64,000 nucleotides of DNA, taken from Polaribacter sp. Hel_I_88. GTDB lineage: Bacteria > Bacteroidota > Bacteroidia > Flavobacteriales > Flavobacteriaceae. The stretch is taken from contig NZ_JHZZ01000001.1 of assembly GCF_000687935.1 (NCBI RefSeq), positions 2,046,001 to 2,110,000 on the forward strand. The letters are read 5' to 3'. A program made the translations under genes and the position numbers. How positions within the stretch are numbered: position 1 is the stretch's first letter; the number at the start of each line of letters is the position of its first letter. Below the pieces are notes generated by a model. The model was not told the origin of the DNA. It was given only the letters and a program-made list of their open reading frames with translations, and made no database searches. Shown piece after piece: positions 51,395-59,609 of this stretch.

Positions 51395-51949
51395 ATGGCA
51401 AGAACAGAATCAAACGAATTTAAAAACGGAACAAAAGCACCAGATTTTACTTTATTAAATACAATTGATGATAAAAAATATTCTTTACAAGATTTAAAAG
51501 GAGAAAAAGGAACTGTAATTATGTTTATTTGTAATCATTGTCCTTTTGTACTTCATGTAAATGCTGAATTGGTGAAAATGGCAAATGAATATCAACAAAA
51601 AGGAATAAATTTTATTGCGATAAGTGCAAATGATGTTGAGAATTATCCACAAGATGCACCATATTTGATGAAGCAATTGGCGAAAAATGAAAGCTATCCT
51701 TTTCCTTATTTATATGATGAAACGCAAGAAGTAGCAAAAGCTTATGATGCAGCTTGTACTCCAGATTTTTATGCTTTTGACGCAAATTTAAAAGTTATTT
51801 ATCATGGTCAGTTAGATGATTCTAGGCCAGGAAATGGAAAACCAGTTACAGGAATTGATCTTAGAAATGCTTTAGAAAATTTATTAGAAAATAAAGATGT
51901 TTTAGAAAACCAAAAGCCAAGTGTTGGCTGTGGAATTAAGTGGAAGTGA
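51395..51949 (+). CDS. Thioredoxin-family (AhpC/TSA-like) protein
   Basis: The 184-residue protein has no signal peptide. The peroxiredoxin-like core APDFTLLNTIDDKKYSLQDLKGEKGTVIMFICNHCPFVLHV carries the redox pair C-N-H-C. Later blocks are FIAISANDVENYPQDAP and ACTPDFYAFD. The family's closing residues CGIKWK are present. It is likely a cytosolic redox or resistance protein of the TlpA-like/AhpC group. It follows the flavoprotein after the heptamer array. Confidence 0.88.
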   Translation: MARTESNEFKNGTKAPDFTLLNTIDDKKYSLQDLKGEKGTVIMFICNHCPFVLHVNAELVKMANEYQQKGINFIAISANDVENYPQDAPYLMKQLAKNESYPFPYLYDETQEVAKAYDAACTPDFYAFDANLKVIYHGQLDDSRPGNGKPVTGIDLRNALENLLENKDVLENQKPSVGCGIKWK

Positions 51950-51970
51950 TTTTATGTTTTTCTGTTAATA

Positions 51971-52837
51971 TTACTCTTTACCTCCAAAACTTTTAGCAGT
52001 TTCCACCCAATGTTCAGCAATTCCTTTGGCATCTGCACCTAAACTTTTTGCTAAATGTAACGCAATTGCAATCATTAAAATTGATGCTTTACTGATTTCT
52101 TCAAAAGTTTGTAAACTTCCAAATTTTACTTGTGCTTTAGCTAAAAGTAAATCATTATGTTTTTTTGCAAATTTAATTGGGTTTTCAATTTCATTGGTAA
52201 TTTCTGGAATCATCAAAGCATCTAACCAATCTTTGCCGATTTTTTGGGCTACTATTTCAGGAGTTTCATTTCCTAGTTTTCGCCATTCTTTTAATGTTTT
52301 GGTGTCTCCAGATTCAGATAAACCAGATTCTAAAAATAACTCAAAACCAATATCAGCAATACTTTGCATCACCAATAAATATTCATCTTGTGCTTTTTCA
52401 AACAAATCTGCACCTTGTCCTTTTAAATAGTCGCCTACAGATAATTTTGGTAAATTTAAAACGTCAGCACAATCTGTTAAACAAGGAAAAGTAGTTCCTT
52501 CAAAAATATATTGAGCTTTATCAAACTGAATTTGACGACCTAAAGGATACAATCTACAAGCTAAAGGTCTTCCTTCATGAACACTACAACCAAAATCTGG
52601 AATATATTGGCTACAAGATTTTTGACCTTTTTGATCTTCCTTTCCATCAAAAAGTAATTGAATGCCACCAAATTCGGTATACAAATCTCTGAATTCTTCG
52701 GGTGTAATTTTTTTGGCTTCGCTAAAACACACAATTTCCCAAGGATTTAGCATGACAGCTTTTCCAAAACAGCAAGTTCCAGATCTTGTGCAGGTTAATG
52801 GTAAAATACTTTTAGAAGTCAGTTTTGTAGTTTGCAT
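51971..52837 (-). CDS. YkgJ-type cysteine cluster protein
   Basis: The 288-residue protein has the Zn/Fe-binding cysteine cluster of the CxxCxxCC family: CTRSGTCCFGKAVMLNP (about residues 16-32), a further Cys near KSCSQYIPDFGCSVHEGRP, and CRLYPLGRQIQF. The C-terminal 170 residues are an all-helical extension with no recognised domain. There is no signal peptide. It ends the leftward set ThiN - small protein - YkgJ with gaps of 9 and 11 bases. A metal-binding role is likely; the reaction is unknown. Confidence 0.85.
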   Translation of the reverse strand: MQTTKLTSKSILPLTCTRSGTCCFGKAVMLNPWEIVCFSEAKKITPEEFRDLYTEFGGIQLLFDGKEDQKGQKSCSQYIPDFGCSVHEGRPLACRLYPLGRQIQFDKAQYIFEGTTFPCLTDCADVLNLPKLSVGDYLKGQGADLFEKAQDEYLLVMQSIADIGFELFLESGLSESGDTKTLKEWRKLGNETPEIVAQKIGKDWLDALMIPEITNEIENPIKFAKKHNDLLLAKAQVKFGSLQTFEEISKASILMIAIALHLAKSLGADAKGIAEHWVETAKSFGGKE

Positions 52838-52848
52838 TCTCTTTAAAT

Positions 52849-53085
52849 TTATTCAGCTATTTCGCCTCTTTGAGGTTTCAAAGCGTCTCTGTAAATTTTC
52901 ATATCTTTTTCATCAACAGTAATAAAAGCCGAAACTAACATTGGGTTATTTTCTTTAATGTCGATTTCATAAAAAGATAAATTCTCTAAAGTTGCAAATT
53001 CTTTTAAGTGAATGGTATGATGTTTGGCAGTTTCTTTGGCATCTGGACCTCTAAAATCCCACAATAATTTTATTTTTCTACTCAT
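52849..53085 (-). CDS. Conserved small protein of unknown function
   Basis: The 78-residue protein (KIKLLWDFRGPDAKETAKHHTIHLKEF) ends in an ERxxAE-like acidic tail (QRGEIAE) and has no signal or membrane segment. It is packed between thiN and the YkgJ gene on the same strand (9- and 11-base gaps). I recall similar small proteins only in Flavobacteriia. A His pair and many charged residues are seen, but no function can be stated. Confidence 0.75.
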   Translation of the reverse strand: MSRKIKLLWDFRGPDAKETAKHHTIHLKEFATLENLSFYEIDIKENNPMLVSAFITVDEKDMKIYRDALKPQRGEIAE

Positions 53086-53094
53086 TTTTATTTT

Positions 53095-53703
53095 TTATGT
53101 ATGGTTGATAAATATGAACAATTCACCAGTTTCAAAAATAATTCTAACTGTATCTTGAATACCTTTATTTCTAGTTCCAATTCTTTTGCCAAAAACCAAA
53201 TCTTCTTTATCTAATTGATACTCCAAACCTTGAGTAACAATATTTGTGGCTTTTGGAAACGGAATTAAAGACACAACTTTGTCTTTACAATCTGGTATTT
53301 TCGTGCTTTTATCAGCTAAAAAATAACGACTATGATTATCAATAAAAGTAAGTTTAAGTTTTTCTTTAAACTGAATTGCAGTGTGTAAATTCCCTAAAAA
53401 ATGATCTTGCTCTTTTCCACTTGCTCCAAAAACATCAATATGTTTGAAACCCTTATCAAACAAGATTTGCAATATTTTATCAAAATCGGTAAAATCTTGA
53501 TTGGGCGTTTGTATCACTTCAATTTCTTTTGGGATTTCTTGTATGGAATCAAAATCGCCAGCAATAAAATTAGGAATAATATTGTGTTTTTTTAAATATT
53601 GATAAGCGCCATCAGTTGCACAAATCATATCATAATTTGATGTGTTTGGAACTTCGTTTGGAGTTTCACCATTTAATAATAAAAAAACTTTTTTGGTTTT
53701 CAT
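53095..53703 (-). CDS. thiN: Thiamine diphosphokinase (pyrophosphokinase)
   Basis: The enzyme transfers diphosphate from ATP to thiamine. I start at the ATG at 53701-53703 (MKTKKVFLLLNGE), giving 202 residues; the longer frame from 53763 adds an unlikely N-terminus. Conserved blocks are CATDGAYQYL, FIAGDFDSI, QDFTDFDKIL with the acidic substrate-binding residues, and FGASGKEQDHFLGNLHTA. A C-terminal beta domain follows. It is first in a leftward set with the small protein and YkgJ, 82 bases downstream of the ExbB-like gene. Cytoplasmic. Confidence 0.93.
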   Translation of the reverse strand: MKTKKVFLLLNGETPNEVPNTSNYDMICATDGAYQYLKKHNIIPNFIAGDFDSIQEIPKEIEVIQTPNQDFTDFDKILQILFDKGFKHIDVFGASGKEQDHFLGNLHTAIQFKEKLKLTFIDNHSRYFLADKSTKIPDCKDKVVSLIPFPKATNIVTQGLEYQLDKEDLVFGKRIGTRNKGIQDTVRIIFETGELFIFINHT

Positions 53704-53785
53704 TGTTGACAAAAATACAAACAAAAAAGCATCAGTTCTAATTTTAGAAATGATGCTTTTCATTAACTAACATAAAGTTTTACGA

Positions 53786-54121
53786 TTACTTTTTCCAAGT
53801 AAGAATAATTGAGAATAGTTTACCAATTAGAAAAATCACCATTCCAAAAGTAGGAGAGAGAAGTCCAATTTTTAATCCGCTAGCCAAAATTTCTGGAGAA
53901 AAAGTTTTGCTATTTATCGAAATTGCATTTAGTGCACCCAAAAGCCCAATTATAAAACCTAAAACTCCAAATACGAAGGAAAATAATGCCAAAGAATTAA
54001 TGAGTTTGTGAGTTTTTTCGGTATTTTTCTTAATTCCTTTTGCAAATAAAATAATAATAACAATTAATAAAGCTAATAAAGGAACCATAAAAACTGGTCC
54101 ACCATCCATAATAAAATTCAT
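53786..54121 (-). CDS. Small MotA/TolQ/ExbB-like membrane protein
   Basis: The 111-residue protein has three hydrophobic segments (about 9-27, 42-64 and 90-108) and opens with MNFIMDGGPVFMVPLLALLIVIIILF, the pattern of the first ExbB/TolQ helix. It is much shorter than ExbB (about 230 residues) and has no visible partner ExbD. It may be a truncated relative. It precedes thiN on the minus strand. The assignment is only by resemblance of the first segment and overall profile. Confidence 0.55.
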   Translation of the reverse strand: MNFIMDGGPVFMVPLLALLIVIIILFAKGIKKNTEKTHKLINSLALFSFVFGVLGFIIGLLGALNAISINSKTFSPEILASGLKIGLLSPTFGMVIFLIGKLFSIILTWKK

Positions 54122-54326
54122 AATATGTGTTTTAAGATTATGTTGCTAAAGTATTTGATACATAGTTTCTAAAACTATTTTAGCGACCAATTACCAATTT
54201 GGTTTGGGTTTTAACAAATATTGTGTTTTTATAATTTTCTCTTTAAAAACAGTAGAATCACGCTTTAATTTGGTATTTCGTCTATTTTTACTCTAAATAA
54301 ATTATAAAATGAGTTAATTTGTAAAG

Positions 54327-55382
54327 ATGACTAAAATAATTATTAAAATTTTAAAGAAAGCCTTTTTACACCTTCTTTTTTGGGTTGTGGTTTGGTTTTT
54401 CTTTTCTAGTTTTTTTAGTGTAGGCTCTTCAAACGAGAACTTTATTTTTTGGTTTTCTACATTATTAAGTCTAATTGCAATCGTTTCTTCTTACGTATTT
54501 GTATATCATTTAATTCCTAATTTTTTAATTGTTAAAAAACAGAAGCTTTTTGTTTTATACACCTTTTATGCATGTGTTTTTATTGTTTGTGCTGTATTAA
54601 TGACTGTAGTTTTTGGTTTCGTGTTTTTCTATAATTTGGAATATCAAAAAATGCCAGGATTAACTAAGAATTCTGGTGTAATTTTAGTGTGTGTTTTGTT
54701 AATTATTGTTTTGGCAAGTGCATTCAAAATTCTAAAGCATAATTTTAAATCGTTAGAAGAAAAAAAGACTTTAGAAAACAAGTTTTTACAAACCAAATTG
54801 CAACTAAAAGAGCAGGAGTTACAATTTTTAAAGATGCAAATTCATCCGCATTTTTTGTTTAATACCTTAAATACCTTGTATGGTTTTGCCCTGAAAAAAT
54901 CTGACCAAGCACCAGAAATGATTTTAAAATTATCTAGCTTGTTAGATTATATTTTATATCAAGTTGATAAGCCTTTGGTGCATTTACAAGATGAAATTAC
55001 CCATATTGAAGATTATATTTCTCTAGAAAAATCGCGCTTTCAAGAAGGTTTGGGAATCACTTTTAATAAGAATATAGATATTGAGGTTTTTGAAATTTCA
55101 CCAATGTTATTATTGCCTTTTGTAGAAAATGCTTTTAAACATGGATCACAAATAAATGGAGTTGTAGAGGTAACTATAAATTTAAAGGTTGATGAAAATG
55201 AATTGAATTTTACGATTGAAAATTCTTCAATAAAAAAGGAAAATTCTAAAAAAGGAATTGGTTTAGAGAACATAAAAAAGAGATTAGAAATGTTGTATCA
55301 AAAAGACTATTTTTTAGAAATTTTACAAGAAGATAATGTGTTTAAAGTCAATTTGAAAATCACCAAAAAAAATGATGAATAA
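54327..55382 (+). CDS. LytS/YehU-family sensor histidine kinase
   Basis: The 351-residue kinase has four N-terminal membrane segments (about 10-140). A coiled coil follows, then the His_kinase domain with MQIHPHFLFNTLNTLYGFAL, which contains the phosphoacceptor His. A compact HATPase follows with LLPFVENAFKHG and GIGLENIKKRLEMLY. No extracellular sensor domain exists; the membrane segments themselves may sense. The next gene, a LytTR regulator, overlaps by 11 bases, so the two form a unit. The input is unknown. Confidence 0.93.
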   Translation: MTKIIIKILKKAFLHLLFWVVVWFFFSSFFSVGSSNENFIFWFSTLLSLIAIVSSYVFVYHLIPNFLIVKKQKLFVLYTFYACVFIVCAVLMTVVFGFVFFYNLEYQKMPGLTKNSGVILVCVLLIIVLASAFKILKHNFKSLEEKKTLENKFLQTKLQLKEQELQFLKMQIHPHFLFNTLNTLYGFALKKSDQAPEMILKLSSLLDYILYQVDKPLVHLQDEITHIEDYISLEKSRFQEGLGITFNKNIDIEVFEISPMLLLPFVENAFKHGSQINGVVEVTINLKVDENELNFTIENSSIKKENSKKGIGLENIKKRLEMLYQKDYFLEILQEDNVFKVNLKITKKNDE

Positions 55383-56058
55383 ATTAAAGTGTGTTATTGT
55401 TGATGATGAACCAATGGCTAGAGAAATTATAGCTTCTTACATTGATAAATCACCTAATTTAGAATTGTTAGAAAGTTGTAAAAATCCTAGTGAAGCAATT
55501 TTATTTCTGCAAGATAATGAAGCTGATTTGTTTTTTTTAGACATTAATATGCCAGAAATTAATGGTTTAAGTTTGGCTAAAATTATTAATAATAAAGGAC
55601 AAATAATTTTTACAACAGCTTACAGAGATTATGCAGTAGATGGTTTTAATTTAAATGTGGTAGATTATTTGTTGAAACCCATTTCTTTTGATCGATTTTT
55701 ACAAGCCGTTCAAAAAGTTACAATCCATGAAACTTTAGAAAATGATAACGATTTTATGTTTGTAAGAGCAGATAGAAAAATGGTTAAAATTGATTTTCAA
55801 AATATTTTATATATTGAAAGTTTAAGCGATTACGTTAAAATATTTACCACAGAAAAAACAATTGTTATTCGAGAAACCATCAGTAATTTAGAAGAAAAAT
55901 TACCCGCTAAAAAGTTTATCAGAATTCATAGATCGTTTATCATCTCGTTTAGAAAAATAAATTCTTACACCAACGAATTTATTGAAATTAATCAAAAAGC
56001 ATTGCCAATTAGTAGAAGTTATAAAGAATCCGTTTTGCAAAAATTAGCAGAAGTATAG
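55372..56058 (+). CDS. LytTR-family response regulator
   Basis: The 228-residue protein has a receiver domain with CVIVDDEPMAREIIASY, the phosphoacceptor Asp in LFFLDINMPEING, and YLLKPISFDRFLQAV. A LytTR DNA-binding domain follows (ILYIESLSDYVKIFTTEKTIVIRE, FIRIHRSFII, LPISRSYKESVL). The start overlaps the kinase by 11 bases, and either of two adjacent ATG codons (55372, 55375) may be used. It is the evident partner of the LytS-type kinase. Its stop lies 36 bases before the diphosphomevalonate decarboxylase gene, which has its own promoter. Confidence 0.94.
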   Translation: MMNKLKCVIVDDEPMAREIIASYIDKSPNLELLESCKNPSEAILFLQDNEADLFFLDINMPEINGLSLAKIINNKGQIIFTTAYRDYAVDGFNLNVVDYLLKPISFDRFLQAVQKVTIHETLENDNDFMFVRADRKMVKIDFQNILYIESLSDYVKIFTTEKTIVIRETISNLEEKLPAKKFIRIHRSFIISFRKINSYTNEFIEINQKALPISRSYKESVLQKLAEV

Positions 56059-56067
56059 TTTTAACTT

Positions 56068-56075
56068 TATCTTTG
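56068..56075 (+). promoter_or_regulatory. -7 box of the mvaD unit
   Basis: TATCTTTG is an exact TAnnTTTG match 20 bases before the mvaD start, so mvaD need not depend on the LytTR transcript. Confidence 0.55.
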
Positions 56076-56094
56076 TTATTTAAACATATAGACT

Positions 56095-57192
56095 TTGAAT
56101 ACAGATCAATTTTTAGTAAAATCGACATTAGATTATATTGATAAAGCTACCTTTAAGTGGCAAACTCCAAGTAATATTGCTTTGGTAAAATATTGGGGAA
56201 AGAGCAATCCTCAAATCCCAAAAAATGCTTCGATTAGTTTTACGCTAAATAATTGTCATACAAATACGAGTATCGATTTTCAAAGAAAATCGAACGCTGA
56301 ACTTGATTCAGCATCTAAAACTGTGGATTTTGATTTGTTTTTTGAAGGAAAACCAAAAGAGGAATTCAAGCCAAAAATTGCAGAATTTTTTAAACGGGTT
56401 CAAGAATATTGTCCATATATCTATGAGTACAAAATGACGATTCATTCAGAGAATTCTTTTCCACATTCAAGTGGAATAGCTTCTTCTGCAAGTGGTCTGT
56501 CTGCAATTGCAAGATGTTTAATGAGTTTGGAGAGTGAAATTTCATCAAACTTATCAGCAGAATTCATCAATAAAAAAGCATCTTTTTTAGCAAGATTAGG
56601 TTCAGGCTCAGCAAGTAGAAGTATAGAAGGTCCTTTAGTGGTTTGGGGAAATCATCCAGAAATTGAAGGAAGTTCAGATTTGTTTGGTGTTAAATTTCCT
56701 TATAAAGTGCACTCAATTTTCGAAAATTATCAAGATGTAATTTTATTAGTTGATAAAGGTGAAAAACAAGTTTCAAGCACTATTGGTCATAACTTAATGA
56801 TTGATCATCCTTTTGCCGAAAATAGATTTATCCAAGCCAATGAAAATTTGGCAAAAATGTCTACAATACTTCAAGAAGGAAATATCAAAGAATTTATCAA
56901 TTTAGTAGAAAGTGAAGCCTTGACTTTGCATGCCATGATGTTAACAAGCAATCCATATTTTATTTTGATGAAACCAAACACGTTGGAAATTATCAACAGA
57001 ATTTGGGAATATCGCCAAGAAAAAAATAGCAATATTTGTTTCACGTTAGATGCTGGTGCCAATGTGCATATTTTGTATCCAGAAAATGAAAAACATAGTA
57101 TTAATAAGTTTATAGATAATGAGTTAGCTGTTTTTTGTGATAATAATCAATATATTTATGATCAAGTTGGTTTTGGTGCAAAACAGTTTTAA
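56095..57192 (+). CDS. mvaD: Diphosphomevalonate decarboxylase
   Basis: The enzyme makes isopentenyl diphosphate from mevalonate diphosphate. The start is a TTG at 56095 (MNTDQFLVKS), which fits the promoter 20 bases upstream. The 365 residues contain APSNIAL-like WQTPSNIALVKYWGKSNPQIPKN, the phosphate loop FPHSSGIASSASGLSAIARC, GSGSASRSIEGPLVVWG and the catalytic Asp in TLDAGANVHIL. It belongs to the GHMP superfamily. Two further pathway genes are in the neighbourhood (mevalonate kinase 1.6 kb downstream, HMGR 9 kb upstream). Cytoplasmic. Confidence 0.95.
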   Translation: MNTDQFLVKSTLDYIDKATFKWQTPSNIALVKYWGKSNPQIPKNASISFTLNNCHTNTSIDFQRKSNAELDSASKTVDFDLFFEGKPKEEFKPKIAEFFKRVQEYCPYIYEYKMTIHSENSFPHSSGIASSASGLSAIARCLMSLESEISSNLSAEFINKKASFLARLGSGSASRSIEGPLVVWGNHPEIEGSSDLFGVKFPYKVHSIFENYQDVILLVDKGEKQVSSTIGHNLMIDHPFAENRFIQANENLAKMSTILQEGNIKEFINLVESEALTLHAMMLTSNPYFILMKPNTLEIINRIWEYRQEKNSNICFTLDAGANVHILYPENEKHSINKFIDNELAVFCDNNQYIYDQVGFGAKQF

Positions 57193-57200
57193 TATTTAAT

Positions 57201-57605
57201 ATGATGAAAAAATTAGGTTTTATTTTATTGATTTGTATACTTTTCTCTTTTGTTTCAAGTGCACAAGAAAAGGTTTATTTTGATGCAAATTGGAATGTTA
57301 CAACAAAAGAGAATGCAGTTTATTATCGTGCAATATCATCACAAAAAACGAAAAATGAATGGATAATAGATTACTATATTTCTGGTAAAAAAGCAAAGGA
57401 AGTTGCTACTTTAAAGGGAAAACCAGAAGGCAAGTTTTCTATGTATTACGAAAGTGGAGAATTAATGACTGATGGGCGTTACAAAGATGGAGAAAAAGAT
57501 GGCATTTGGAAAACCTATTACAAAAACGGAAAAATAAAAGAGAAAGGGAAATACAATAATGGTGAGAAAGTTGGTGTTTGGAAAACCTATTATAAAAACG
57601 ATTAG
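57201..57605 (+). CDS. Exported MORN-repeat protein (YwqK-like)
   Basis: The 134-residue protein has a signal peptide (MMKKLGFILLICILFSFVSSAQ) and three MORN-like repeats at about 75-130: YYESGELMTDGRYKDGEKDG, then IWKTYYKNGKIKEKGKYNNGE and a partial third. The arrangement is that of the proteins annotated as YwqK-family antitoxins in Bacteroidetes, where a real toxin partner is usually lacking. The function is unknown. It lies between mvaD (nine-base gap) and the mevalonate kinase gene. The start may be 57201 or the second ATG at 57204. Confidence 0.75.
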   Translation: MMKKLGFILLICILFSFVSSAQEKVYFDANWNVTTKENAVYYRAISSQKTKNEWIIDYYISGKKAKEVATLKGKPEGKFSMYYESGELMTDGRYKDGEKDGIWKTYYKNGKIKEKGKYNNGEKVGVWKTYYKND

Positions 57606-57687
57606 TTTTAAGTGCTTTTTTTGCAAAACTTTATAATAAAATAGTTTCAAACTATTCATAACCAATTACCAATTAATTATTTATTTG

Positions 57688-57695
57688 TATTTTTG
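57688..57695 (+). promoter_or_regulatory. -7 box of the mevalonate kinase gene
   Basis: TATTTTTG matches TAnnTTTG and ends 21 bases before the ATG at 57717. Its position shows that a TTG start at 57693 would lie inside the promoter, so the ATG is used. Confidence 0.6.
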
Positions 57696-57716
57696 TTATA
57701 TATATCGAAAAAGAAA

Positions 57717-58643
57717 ATGAAAGGACCACTTTTTTATGCTAAAATTTTATTATTTGGAGAATATGGAATTATTAAAGATTCTAAAGGTTTAGCAATTCCA
57801 TTTAATGCGTATAGAGGCGCTTTAAAAACTTCAAAAAATTTAGAAGGGATTTCAAAAAAATCAAACGAAAATTTATATAAATTTTACACCTATATTTCTA
57901 ATTTAAATTCAGACATTGTTTCTTTTAACTTAGCAGCTTTTAAAAAGGACTTAGATAAAGGAATGTACTTTGATTCTTCTATTCCACAAGGATATGGAGT
58001 AGGTAGTTCTGGTGCTTTAGTAGCTTCTATTTATGATGAATATGCTGCTGATAAAATTACAGTTTTAGAGAATTTAACCAGAGAAAAGTTATTAAAATTA
58101 AAGGAAATCTTTTCTTTAATGGAATCTTTTTTTCACGGAAAAAGTTCTGGTTTAGATCCTTTAAATTCTTATTTAAGTTTGCCAATTTTAATAAATTCAA
58201 AAGAAAATATAGAGCCAGCAGGAATTCCATCTCAAAAAAGAGGAAAAGGAGCTGTGTTTTTATTAGATTCTGAACAAGTTGGTGAAACTGAACCTATGGT
58301 AAACATCTTTATGAACAAGATGAAAAACGAAGGGTTTAGAAAAATGATTAGCGAAGAATTTGCTTTGCACACAGATGCTTGTATCGAAAACTTTCTACAA
58401 GGTGATGTAAAATCTTTATTTGGTAACGTAAAAAGTTTATCAAAAGTAGTTTTAAAGAATTTTAAACCAATGATTCCTGATGCTTTTCATAAAGTTTGGG
58501 AAAATGGAATTGCAACAAACGATTATTATCTAAAGCTTTGTGGTTCAGGTGGTGGAGGCTATATTTTAGGTTTTACAGAAGACTATAAAAAAGCACAAGA
58601 AAGTTTAAAAGATTATAAATTAGAGCTAGTCTATAGATTCTAA
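57717..58643 (+). CDS. Mevalonate kinase-type GHMP kinase
   Basis: I start at 57717 (MKGPLFYAKILLFGEYGII), giving 308 residues. It has the GHMP motifs KILLFGEYGII, the phosphate loop IPQGYGVGSSGALVASIYDEY, and GKSSGLDPLNSYLSLP with the catalytic Asp, plus the C-terminal LCGSGGGGYILGF. This is the Bacteroidetes mevalonate kinase pattern. It phosphorylates mevalonate in the cytoplasm. It lies between the MORN-repeat gene and a prenyltransferase, with its own -7 box. A distant GYDIA kinase (49094) may perform the next phosphorylation. Confidence 0.87.
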   Translation: MKGPLFYAKILLFGEYGIIKDSKGLAIPFNAYRGALKTSKNLEGISKKSNENLYKFYTYISNLNSDIVSFNLAAFKKDLDKGMYFDSSIPQGYGVGSSGALVASIYDEYAADKITVLENLTREKLLKLKEIFSLMESFFHGKSSGLDPLNSYLSLPILINSKENIEPAGIPSQKRGKGAVFLLDSEQVGETEPMVNIFMNKMKNEGFRKMISEEFALHTDACIENFLQGDVKSLFGNVKSLSKVVLKNFKPMIPDAFHKVWENGIATNDYYLKLCGSGGGGYILGFTEDYKKAQESLKDYKLELVYRF

Positions 58644-58671
58644 TGAATTTTTCTTATGAGTTCTTCCAAAA

Positions 58672-59574
58672 ATGAAGACGTTTCTAAAAAAAACATTCAG
58701 TTTAATATCTGTTGTTAGAGGTTACAACATTCTTGTTTTAATCTTTGCACAATATTTAGCGTCTATTTTTATTTTTTCTCCAGAAAAATCTATCCCATAT
58801 ATAATTTATGATCTTCATTTACATTATATAGTTTTAGCCACTGTTTGCGTGGTTGCAGCTGGGTATATCATCAATAATTTTTATGATGATAAAGTAGATA
58901 GAATAAACAGGCCTTTAAAAACAGGGTTGGATAATTATGTGCGTCAAGAAACGAAGTTAAGACTTTATTTTTTTCTGAATTTTGTTGGTTTTCTTTTTGG
59001 TTTTTTTGTTTCTTGGAGAGCAGGTTTATTTTTTGCAGTGTATATTTTTGGTATTTGGTTCTATTCTCATAAACTTAAAAAATATCCATTTACTGGCTTA
59101 ATTACTGCAACTTCCTTAACATTAATGCCATTCTTTGTTATTTTTGTGTATTACAAAAACTTTTCAGAAATTATTTTCATCCATGCTATTTTTTTGTTTT
59201 TAGTGATTATGGTTCGAGAATTAATCAAAGATTTACAGAATATGAAAGGTGCCATTGCTAATAATTATGATACGTTTCCGATTGTATATGGTGAGAAAAA
59301 AACAAAACAACTTTCTATTTTACTATTATTTTTAACTTTAGTTCCAATTTTTTTTCTGTTCCAATATCCAGCTTTAAGTTATATGAAGTATTATTTTTAT
59401 TTAGCTTTGGTGACGCTTTTGTTTTTAGCTTTTTTCCTATGGAAATCAAGAGAAAGAAATCAATACCGATTTTTACACAACGTATTAAAAATATTACTTT
59501 TAATTGGTGTTTTTTGTCTTGTTTTTATTGATACTTCTTTATTATTAGAAAAAGTAATTGAGAGATTGAATTAA
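58672..59574 (+). CDS. UbiA-family prenyltransferase
   Basis: The 300-residue protein has about eight hydrophobic segments and the first aspartate-rich motif NNFYDDKVDRINRP (about residues 71-84). The second is the weaker DLQNMKGA region near residue 187. The enzyme attaches a polyprenyl group to an acceptor. Its position in the mevalonate cluster and its short length fit the geranylgeranylglycerol-phosphate geranylgeranyltransferase-like annotations of Flavobacteriia, but a quinone or haem acceptor is also possible. It follows mevalonate kinase by 28 bases and probably shares its transcript. Confidence 0.8.
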   Translation: MKTFLKKTFSLISVVRGYNILVLIFAQYLASIFIFSPEKSIPYIIYDLHLHYIVLATVCVVAAGYIINNFYDDKVDRINRPLKTGLDNYVRQETKLRLYFFLNFVGFLFGFFVSWRAGLFFAVYIFGIWFYSHKLKKYPFTGLITATSLTLMPFFVIFVYYKNFSEIIFIHAIFLFLVIMVRELIKDLQNMKGAIANNYDTFPIVYGEKKTKQLSILLLFLTLVPIFFLFQYPALSYMKYYFYLALVTLLFLAFFLWKSRERNQYRFLHNVLKILLLIGVFCLVFIDTSLLLEKVIERLN

Positions 59575-59595
59575 TTTGCAATTTGAGTACCTTTG
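59566..59595 (+). promoter_or_regulatory. Promoter of the pseudouridine synthase gene (TTG-N19-TACCTTTG)
   Basis: TTG (59566-59568) and TACCTTTG (59588-59595) are 19 bases apart, a full consensus promoter that overlaps the end of the prenyltransferase gene. It sets the start of the next gene at 59610 and excludes a TTG at 59583. Confidence 0.85.
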
Positions 59596-59609
59596 CAAAA
59601 ATTTTAATA

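Noticed and set aside
53704..53763. Upstream start of thiamine diphosphokinase (MKSIISKIRTDAF)
   Set aside because: The conserved domain begins right after the ATG at 53701-53703, and the extra residues are hydrophobic and unlike the family.
57201..57605. MORN-repeat protein as an antitoxin of a toxin-antitoxin system
   Set aside because: It has a signal peptide, and no toxin-like partner is next to it; the name comes from weak annotation practice.
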